Assembly: GCA_030631525.1 (NCBI GenBank)
Contig: DAOVKY010000067.1
Coordinates: 1 to 5,379, forward strand
Origin: a bacterium
GTDB lineage: Bacteria > JAHJDO01
Length of the DNA stretch: 5,379 nucleotides
Direction: 5' to 3'
Below are positions 1 through 3,794 of the stretch, piece by piece. The notes under the pieces are model-generated. The model did no database searches, had not been told where the DNA came from, and worked only from the letters and a program-made list of their open reading frames with translations. Position numbers and translations under genes: made by a program. Position 1 is the first letter of the stretch. Every line of letters begins with the position of its first letter.

Positions 1-38
1 GCTTTGCCTTTATGAATTAAATAATCAAAAAAATAAAA

Positions 39-66
39 AGTAGACATAATGCCAGTTATGAGACGC
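39..66 (+). repeat. dif-like 28-bp site, copy 1
   Basis: The left arm AGTAGACATAA (39-49) and right arm TTATGAGACGC (56-66) flank a 6-bp centre TGCCAG (50-55). The same layout recurs at 1839-1866 and 3695-3722 in the same orientation, and the right arm TTATGnGACGC is identical in all three except at its sixth base. The inner ATAA, 6 bp, TTAT core is the hallmark of XerC/XerD sites, whose two 11-bp arms flank a 6-8 bp centre. The site lies just upstream of the toxin-antitoxin promoter. That it is a recombination site is inferred; that it is a dispersed repeat is seen directly. Confidence 0.7.
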
Positions 67-90
67 TGATTGCTGCAGCAAAAATGAGAT

Positions 91-127
91 TATAATACCT
101 GACAAAAGTATGAAATTATCATATAAA
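91..127 (+). promoter_or_regulatory. Candidate promoter(s) of the toxin-antitoxin operon
   Basis: CTGACA (99-104) is separated by 17 bp from TATAAA (122-127), a good sigma70-type pair. It would start transcription near 134, only about 11 bases before the preferred antitoxin start at 145 and inside the GAAGAGG ribosome binding site (132-138). A second perfect TATAAT box at 91-96 has only a poor -35 partner (TTGCTG at 70-75, spacer 15 bp), but would give a more comfortable leader. The two cannot be told apart from sequence. Confidence 0.45.
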
Positions 128-144
128 ATATGAAGAGGCTAACA

Positions 145-372
145 ATGATAAGAAAAACGATTGCGATCGCTGAGAAAACTATCAATGAATTAGATAATTA
201 CGCCAAGAAAGAAGCCATGGATTTTTCGAGCGCCCTCAGATATGCTCTTAAAATCGGCCTTCTTGCTCTTGTTAATCCCGAATTAACCGTAGCGGAAATT
301 AAAGATATCATTGAAGCCCAGGTTGATTATGAGACAGGAAGAATTTCAGAATTAAACCCGGAAGATTTGTAG
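145..372 (+). CDS. Ribbon-helix-helix antitoxin of a type II toxin-antitoxin pair
   Basis: This is a 75-residue acidic protein from the preferred ATG at 145. Seen: an N-terminal beta strand RKTIAI (residues 3-8), then two helices, EKTINELDNYAKKEAM and DFSSALRYALKIGLLAL, the classic ribbon-helix-helix order. The tail after residue 43 is acidic and probably wraps the toxin. Family knowledge: such proteins bind operator DNA as dimers, repress their own operon and neutralise the partner toxin. Start choice: GAAGAGG at 132-138 lies 6 bp before the ATG at 145, while the upstream ATG at 130 has no ribosome binding site and would add five residues before the strand. The stop TAG directly abuts the toxin start at 373, indicating translational coupling. 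No operator palindrome could be pinned down. The exact antitoxin subfamily is not assigned. Confidence 0.8.
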   Translation: MIRKTIAIAEKTINELDNYAKKEAMDFSSALRYALKIGLLALVNPELTVAEIKDIIEAQVDYETGRISELNPEDL

Positions 373-630
373 ATGAAAATCTATGAAACTACAAAATTCA
401 ATAAGCTACGGACAAAACTTAAAGAAAAGACTGAGAAGGAAGCATTAAAAACAGCGATTAAGGTAATTGCCAAAGATCCTCAAACGGGCAAGAAGTTAAA
501 AGGAGACTTTGCTTCATTACGAGCTTTTAAATACACAGTCAAAGGCCAGACCCGTCGCCTAGTCTACAAATGGGAAAAAAACTCAATCATTCTCTTCTCT
601 TTTGGACCAAGAGAAAGTATCTATAAGTAA
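373..630 (+). CDS. RelE/ParE-superfamily toxin
   Basis: This is an 85-residue basic protein, the usual length for RelE/ParE toxins. Seen: N-terminal helical half (about residues 8-34), then KGDFASLRAFKY, RRLVYKW and the C-terminal FGPRESIYK, which match the strands and the terminal R-x-x-x-Y pattern of the fold. Candidate functional residues are R50, R61/R62, Y65, R80 and Y84. Family knowledge: RelE members cleave ribosome-bound mRNA and ParE members poison gyrase; the sequence does not settle which applies here. It starts at the base after the antitoxin stop, and GGAAGA (360-365) inside the antitoxin 3' end serves as ribosome binding site 7 bp upstream. All expected fold elements are present, so the module looks intact. 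Confidence 0.82.
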   Translation: MKIYETTKFNKLRTKLKEKTEKEALKTAIKVIAKDPQTGKKLKGDFASLRAFKYTVKGQTRRLVYKWEKNSIILFSFGPRESIYK

Positions 631-645
631 AATCAGATGATTTTA
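628..645 (+). terminator. Weak AT-rich hairpin at the toxin stop codon
   Basis: TAAAATC (628-634) and GATTTTA (639-645) form a perfect 7-bp inverted repeat around the loop AGAT, with the toxin stop codon in its left arm. Only one G:C pair is present and no clean T tract follows, so it would be a weak terminator at best. Confidence 0.25.
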
Positions 646-664
646 TATTCGTAATAGGTATTAT

Positions 665-693
665 TTTACATTTTCATCCTTAATTGATATAAA
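665..693 (+). promoter_or_regulatory. Sigma70-type promoter of the nucleotidyltransferase gene
   Basis: TTTACA (665-670) and TATAAA (688-693) each match consensus at five of six bases with the optimal 17-bp spacer. Transcription would start near 700, giving a leader of about 50 bases whose 5' end carries a hairpin (705-723). This suggests the gene at 751 is expressed independently of the toxin-antitoxin operon upstream. Confidence 0.55.
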
Positions 694-704
694 CTAATAA
701 TCTA

Positions 705-723
705 TGCGCCAGTTCAACGCGCA
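705..723 (+). other. Hairpin at the 5' end of the predicted leader
   Basis: TGCGC (705-709) and GCGCA (719-723) form a perfect 5-bp G:C-rich stem around a 9-base loop CAGTTCAAC, in otherwise AT-rich DNA. It lies immediately downstream of the predicted start near 700, so it may stabilise the transcript 5' end or form an operator. It has no T tract, so it is not a terminator. Confidence 0.35.
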
Positions 724-750
724 ATAATGAATTTTCTTAAGAATATTTAA

Positions 751-1275
751 ATGAATGGAAAAAAGTTTATGAACGCCGTAGCTAACGCACAGGAAGATAT
801 TCTGCAGCTTTTCCTGGACATCTTGGGGAAAACCAAAGCAACCTATTGTGTGGTTGGGGGGCTCGCTGTGAATGCTTATGTTGAACCTGTTGTCAGCCTT
901 GACCTAGATGTCGTTGTAGATATGAAGGACATTGATAAAGTTTGCAAGGAAACTGCCGCCACGGGTATAAAGGTCGATAGATTTGAACACAGTGTGAATC
1001 TAACTAGTCCCAAATCTGACCTAAGGATCCAGATTCAGACTGATTCTCGCTATCAGGAATTCATATCCCGCTCCACTTCGAAAGAAATACTTGGATATAA
1101 AATCAATGTGGCCTGCATTGAGGATGTTCTACAGGGGAAAGTTTGGGCCTATTTGGATGAACAGCGCCGAAGAAGCAAACGGCAGAAAGACCTTACTGAT
1201 ATAATGCGCCTTATGGAAGCTTATCCTCCACTAGAGAGCCGCATTCCAGCAATCATCCTGAAGAAACTTAGATAA
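751..1275 (+). CDS. Nucleotidyltransferase-fold protein (AbiEii/DUF1814-like)
   Basis: This 174-residue protein carries the polymerase-beta-type nucleotidyltransferase signature: VVGG (34-37) opening the active site, then SLDLDVVVD with paired acidic residues D51 and D53. Further conserved-looking blocks are SDLRIQIQTD (89-98) and EDVLQGKVWAY followed by a basic RRRSKRQKDL segment in a C-terminal helical region. Family knowledge: AbiEii-type and MNT-type enzymes transfer nucleotides to tRNA or to partner proteins and often act as toxins in defence or addiction pairs. The third acidic residue usually expected on the next strand is not evident; Q94 and Q96 stand in that stretch. The start at 751 has no clear ribosome binding site and abuts the stop of a tiny ORF (727-750); M7 at 769 is an alternative start. 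No AbiEi-type regulator is adjacent. The nearest candidate partner is the convergent gene at 1319-1645. Confidence 0.75.
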   Translation: MNGKKFMNAVANAQEDILQLFLDILGKTKATYCVVGGLAVNAYVEPVVSLDLDVVVDMKDIDKVCKETAATGIKVDRFEHSVNLTSPKSDLRIQIQTDSRYQEFISRSTSKEILGYKINVACIEDVLQGKVWAYLDEQRRRSKRQKDLTDIMRLMEAYPPLESRIPAIILKKLR

Positions 1276-1318
1276 TTAAGAAAGAAAAACTCCTCCCTTT
1301 TTTATCCGCCTTAACACT

Positions 1319-1645
1319 TCAAGTCAAAGATCGTATTGCTTTGCCATTTAACGTCTTTTTCAGAAAAACTATTTGCTTCTTAAGTTGGGAGAGAAGTTTT
1401 CTATATTTGGCCCTCAACTTTTTAGCTTCCATGTATTTATTTTTTTCTTCTTCTGAGATTTTCCCTTTATAAATAAACTTTACTCTATCACTTTCTCTAA
1501 CAGCTAAGTAATAGTATTTGTGTCCTTTTATGCTTTTTTCTACCAAGCTACCTTTTGGTAGTTCATTTAAAGCCTTTTCATATTGTCTTTTCATTCGAAT
1601 AGAATTCTGAAGCTCTTCTTCTAACACACCTTTAATTATATTCAT
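1319..1645 (-). CDS. Small basic protein with a GHKYYYLAVRES core, function unknown
   Basis: This is a 108-residue, strongly basic protein. Seen: N-terminal helix with an acidic patch (residues 1-27), a compact central core LPKGSLVEKSIKGHKYYYL followed by AVRESDRVKFIYKGK (29-62) that looks like a three-stranded beta sheet, and a C-terminal basic helix, probably coiled coil (64-98). The core resembles small uncharacterised families with a G-x-x-Y-Y-Y-L, R-E, K-V-K, Y-x-G-K pattern, possibly DUF6788, but that assignment is from memory and unproven. Start choice: AGAGG (1651-1655 on the plus strand) sits 5 bp before the ATG at 1645, whereas a TTG at 1663 would lie upstream of that ribosome binding site. 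The gene converges on the nucleotidyltransferase gene with a 43-bp gap. Its promoter is heavily decorated with inverted repeats, so tight regulation, perhaps by its own product, is likely. Confidence 0.7.
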   Translation of the reverse strand: MNIIKGVLEEELQNSIRMKRQYEKALNELPKGSLVEKSIKGHKYYYLAVRESDRVKFIYKGKISEEEKNKYMEAKKLRAKYRKLLSQLKKQIVFLKKTLNGKAIRSLT

Positions 1646-1655
1646 TTTTGCCTCT

Positions 1656-1756
1656 GTTACCAAACAAATATATTCATATGATATGATGTTTGGTAACTAT
1701 TGTCAAACATAATAGTTACCAAACATTCTAATAATAATCAATAGGGGTTTGGTAAA
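1656..1756. promoter_or_regulatory. Operator cluster: 16-bp-arm palindrome plus two flanking half-sites
   Basis: The arm at 1686-1701 (ATGTTTGGTAACTATT) is perfectly mirrored by 1711-1726 around a 9-base loop. Extra copies of the GTTACCAAAC / GTTTGGTAA core occur at 1656-1666, in the leader just before the ribosome binding site, and at 1747-1756, upstream of the promoter. Four copies of one 9-10 base core in alternating orientation around a promoter point to cooperative binding of a repressor. A hairpin acting as single-stranded DNA or RNA is an alternative reading for the central palindrome. Confidence 0.65.
1678..1706 (-). promoter_or_regulatory. Strong promoter of the 108-residue gene
   Basis: Read on the minus strand, a perfect TTGACA (1701-1706) is followed after 17 bp by TATCAT (1678-1683), giving a start near 1671 and a leader of about 26 bases. 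The -35 box overlaps the loop of the palindrome at 1686-1726, and one palindrome arm fills the spacer. A repressor bound to the palindrome would therefore block RNA polymerase. Confidence 0.65.
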
Positions 1757-1787
1757 TGAAATAAAAATGATATTTCTATATGATATT

Positions 1788-1806
1788 GGCGCGATCCCCC
1801 GCGCGC
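1788..1806. other. GC-rich hairpin patch
   Basis: This is a 19-base island of almost pure G and C in AT-rich intergenic DNA. GCGCG (1789-1793) pairs with CGCGC (1800-1804) around the loop ATCCCC. No T tract follows on either strand, so it is not a standard terminator. It lies 32 bp before the dif-like site at 1839. Confidence 0.3.
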
Positions 1807-1838
1807 TTGAAACGATAGGAAGATCAAGAAGCTAAAAT

Positions 1839-1866
1839 AGGCTATATAATCCTAGTTATGTGACGC
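1839..1866 (+). repeat. dif-like 28-bp site, copy 2
   Basis: The left arm AGGCTATATAA (1839-1849), centre TCCTAG (1850-1855) and right arm TTATGTGACGC (1856-1866) have the same layout and orientation as copies 1 and 3. The left arm shares only the inner ATAA and a few outer bases with the other copies, while the right arm is essentially invariant. The site separates the minus-strand 108-residue gene from the membrane-protein pair that starts at 2091. Confidence 0.7.
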
Positions 1867-2009
1867 AACGTTTACTTTATCTTTACGGACGATTTTTGCC
1901 GAGATGCTATGTCTTTTAGGTTATCCGTATGACCATTTCCCTCGCTTAAACTAGAAATCTGCTTCCAGAGAAGCAGTTGTTCACAGATAGGATTAATTGA
2001 ATTAATATA
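1867..2009. other. Non-coding stretch with one small hairpin
   Basis: No credible gene is visible here. The only structure found is CTGCTTC (1959-1965) paired with GAAGCAG (1970-1976) around the tetraloop CAGA, followed by TTGTT. It could be a weak terminator or a leader element, but no gene reads into it from the left. Together with the operator, GC patch and dif-like site to the left and the promoter to the right, this accounts for the 445-bp gap between the start codons at 1645 and 2091. Confidence 0.35.
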
Positions 2010-2038
2010 TTGACTTTTAAGGCGATAAAAAATAAATT
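2010..2038 (+). promoter_or_regulatory. Candidate promoter of the membrane-protein pair
   Basis: TTGACT (2010-2015) is followed after 17 bp by TAAATT (2033-2038). The -35 box matches consensus at five bases and the -10 box at four. The predicted start lies near 2045, leaving a leader of about 45 bases that ends in the strong ribosome binding site AAAAGGGAGG (2075-2084). Confidence 0.45.
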
Positions 2039-2090
2039 TATATCAACAACGGATGGGATATGAATTAAAGAGGTAAAAGGGAGGTTAGAT

Positions 2091-2888
2091 ATGAAAAATA
2101 TAAACTATAAGCCATTCCTTACAAAACTTCTATTAATGGCTTTGTTTTTCTTCATTTTATCCGTATTTGAATATCCCCAGCAAACGTATGAAGAGACTGA
2201 AATTTTATCAGTCACGTCTCTTTCGGTAAAATCTTCTGGAGCTAATATTAAAATAGGGGCAATAGTTACAGATTCGGAAGGTTCTCCTTTGCCTGGAGTG
2301 ACTGTATTTTTTGTTGACAGTAAAGGAATTATGCATACTCGTATTACTGACGAGAATGGGCGGTTTGGTATCCTTATACCTAAAGAATCATTAACGCAAC
2401 AAATCGAAGCAAAATTTGAATTGGCAGGATTTAAAACTCAGACCATGAATATAGATCTTCCTTATCCTCCTTCAACTCCCCCAGAACCAGAAGAACCTCC
2501 TATTGCTCCGCCTGCTCCTCTGCCCCCGCCGCCTCCGCCTGCTTGTGATGTTCAGGAAGTTATATTAAAAAACGGGCATGGTATTGCGTTCGCTAACGGC
2601 AAAATTATCCAAGATATTGAAACGGAATCATACGACATTTATTTCAAATCTGATAAATTCTACGTCAAAAGGAAGGAAGGAGGAATAGCAACGGTAGGGA
2701 ATCAGGGAAATAAAATCTTATGTGATATTAATTATCCAGTATATGGATATTGCGATTACATTAGAATAAGAAAAAAATGGGTTTATTTGTATGAATCGCA
2801 CGATGAAAATATTCGAGCAGAAATTAGGGTTAAATCATTTAAAAAATCTGAGGAAGTTGAAATTTCCTACCATGTGAGAATAGAGTGA
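2091..2888 (+). CDS. Membrane-anchored or secreted protein with carboxypeptidase-regulatory-like domain and proline linker
   Basis: This 265-residue protein is not recognised as a named family. Seen in order: a short basic N-terminus and hydrophobic segment (about 11-26) that is a signal peptide or anchor; a beta-sandwich with GAIVTDSEGSPLPGVTVFF, then ITDENGRFGI (56-94), the typical CarboxypepD_reg/TonB-dependent-receptor plug-extension pattern; a proline-rich linker (124-150, ending in seven prolines); and a C-terminal domain (151-265) rich in beta strands and aromatic residues, with three cysteines (C152, C211, C221). The architecture fits an exported protein whose last domain sits away from the membrane. 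AAAAGGGAGG 6 bp before the ATG is a very strong ribosome binding site. Its last codons overlap the next gene by 4 bp, so the two are co-translated and probably work together. No catalytic motif is evident. Confidence 0.75.
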   Translation: MKNINYKPFLTKLLLMALFFFILSVFEYPQQTYEETEILSVTSLSVKSSGANIKIGAIVTDSEGSPLPGVTVFFVDSKGIMHTRITDENGRFGILIPKESLTQQIEAKFELAGFKTQTMNIDLPYPPSTPPEPEEPPIAPPAPLPPPPPPACDVQEVILKNGHGIAFANGKIIQDIETESYDIYFKSDKFYVKRKEGGIATVGNQGNKILCDINYPVYGYCDYIRIRKKWVYLYESHDENIRAEIRVKSFKKSEEVEISYHVRIE

Positions 2889-3523
2889 GAAATAACAAAG
2901 AAATTTCTATATCAAAATCTGAGGCAAGAGATAGAAAGTTCTATAATTCTCCTCTTGTTGTAACATTTGTTGGATTCATTTTTACAGTTATAGTCGGGGG
3001 GATTCTAACCCATTATTGGCACAAAAAAGAGTTTGATTATAAGACAAAATTGGAACAAGAATATGCAAGGATAAGAGCACGCTCTGAGGTCTGGGAAAAT
3101 TTATATAATAAGATATTTAATCTTACTTCTGAATATACTGTTGCAGTCAGTCGTATTATCTCCATGTATGAATATACAATTGTTAATCCGGATCAACAGC
3201 GAGAAATAATAAAAAATTTTAATTCTGTTTCCAATAAATTCCAAAAAGAGTCTGTAATCATTAGAGGTCAGCTAAGACTATTATTTTTTAGAGAAGAATC
3301 CCAAGAAATTATTTCCAAGATTGAAAATGGATGGACTGAACTAATTAATGAATCTGAGTTGCTAAATAGACACATTGCAGATCTCGTGACCAAATATGGA
3401 GTTCGAGATAAATCATCAGAATTAACTCAAAAGTTCAATGAATGTCAGAAACTTTCATTGGAGTTTGCTGAAAAAGTCTATAATTTCGGGAATAATTTGA
3501 CCTCAGTCATTTTCCTTGAATGA
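2885..3523 (+). CDS. Single-pass membrane protein with long helical tail, unknown function
   Basis: This is a 212-residue protein with a GTG start inside the GTGA overlap with the upstream stop (2886-2888). The next in-frame ATG is about 90 codons in, after the membrane segment, so GTG with translational coupling is the best start. Seen: polar, basic N-terminus (1-20), one transmembrane helix (about 23-43, NSPLVVTFVGFIFTVIVGG), then a long, mostly helical, charged region (about 46-205) with heptad-like spacing that suggests a coiled coil. Short N-terminal-anchor proteins with an NSPL-VGF-type helix occur as uncharacterised proteins in many bacteria. No enzymatic motif is visible. Topology is ambiguous because basic residues flank both ends of the helix. 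Coupling to the upstream gene suggests an envelope-associated pair; a sensor/effector or immunity role is only a guess. Confidence 0.75.
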   Translation: MRNNKEISISKSEARDRKFYNSPLVVTFVGFIFTVIVGGILTHYWHKKEFDYKTKLEQEYARIRARSEVWENLYNKIFNLTSEYTVAVSRIISMYEYTIVNPDQQREIIKNFNSVSNKFQKESVIIRGQLRLLFFREESQEIISKIENGWTELINESELLNRHIADLVTKYGVRDKSSELTQKFNECQKLSLEFAEKVYNFGNNLTSVIFLE

Positions 3524-3683
3524 GCCAATCCATTTTATATAACTAGAACTATATCTTACCTGTTTTAAATACGGTGGCGAAGATTATTTATTGATTGATT
3601 ATTATCCCTCTTTAATAAAACCAGGCAAAAAAACTCGAATTGCGAAAATAAGAAAAGCTCGCGATTTTATTTAAGGCATGTTC

Positions 3684-3701
3684 GTCACAATATAACGTGA
3701 C
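3684..3701. other. Extra inverted repeat adjoining dif-like copy 3
   Basis: GTCAC (3684-3688) and GTGAC (3697-3701) form an inverted repeat around AATATAAC. The second half lies within the left arm of the dif-like site. Read on the minus strand the outer half gives TTGTGACGAAC, which resembles the TGTGACGCAAC context of copy 2. It may be an accessory binding site for the protein that uses the 28-bp sites. Confidence 0.35.
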
Positions 3702-3722
3702 ATAATTCTTATTATGCGACGC
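3695..3722 (+). repeat. dif-like 28-bp site, copy 3
   Basis: The left arm ACGTGACATAA (3695-3705), centre TTCTTA (3706-3711) and right arm TTATGCGACGC (3712-3722) form the most symmetrical of the three copies. The left arm matches the reverse complement of the right arm at 8 of 11 positions, and CATAAT/ATTATG forms a perfect inner palindrome. It lies between the membrane-protein pair and the 3' end of the large minus-strand gene. The rest of the 3524-3794 gap shows no gene. Confidence 0.72.
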
Positions 3723-3760
3723 AGTGGTCGTATCGTTTTAAACCCACTGTCTCGCTAAAG

Positions 3761-3781
3761 GGGCTTGCTTCTTGCAAACCC
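3761..3781 (-). terminator. Hairpin downstream of the repeat-protein gene
   Basis: Read on the minus strand, GGGTTTGC and GCAAGCCC pair over 8 positions (one G:U) around a 5-base loop, 13 bases after the stop codon. Only three T residues follow, so intrinsic termination would be weak. A second inverted repeat, CAGTGG (3722-3727) with CCACTG (3744-3749), lies just beyond and may help define the 3' end. Confidence 0.4.
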
Positions 3782-3794
3782 ATTATCTTAAAGA

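Noticed and set aside
697..723. A fourth dif-like site between the toxin and the nucleotidyltransferase gene
   Set aside because: ATAA and TATGCG occur near 696-708, but the spacing is wrong and there is no TTATGnGACGC arm.
1276..1318. Bidirectional terminator between the convergent genes
   Set aside because: There are A and T runs (AAAAA and TTTTTT) but only a T:A stem around CTCCTCCC, with no G:C stem on either strand.
1646..1663. TTG start at 1663 for the small minus-strand gene
   Set aside because: The AGAGG ribosome binding site lies downstream of this TTG and 5 bp before the ATG at 1645, and an operator half-site overlaps the TTG region.
39..3722. Integron attC sites, since copies 1 and 2 contain GTTATG and modules look like cassettes
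   Set aside because: Copy 3 reads ATTATGC, so it lacks the GTT needed in the attC core, the GTTRRRY pattern fails in the others, and no complementary core with a long imperfect palindrome is found 50-130 bp upstream. The symmetric ATAA-N6-TTAT layout fits Xer sites better.
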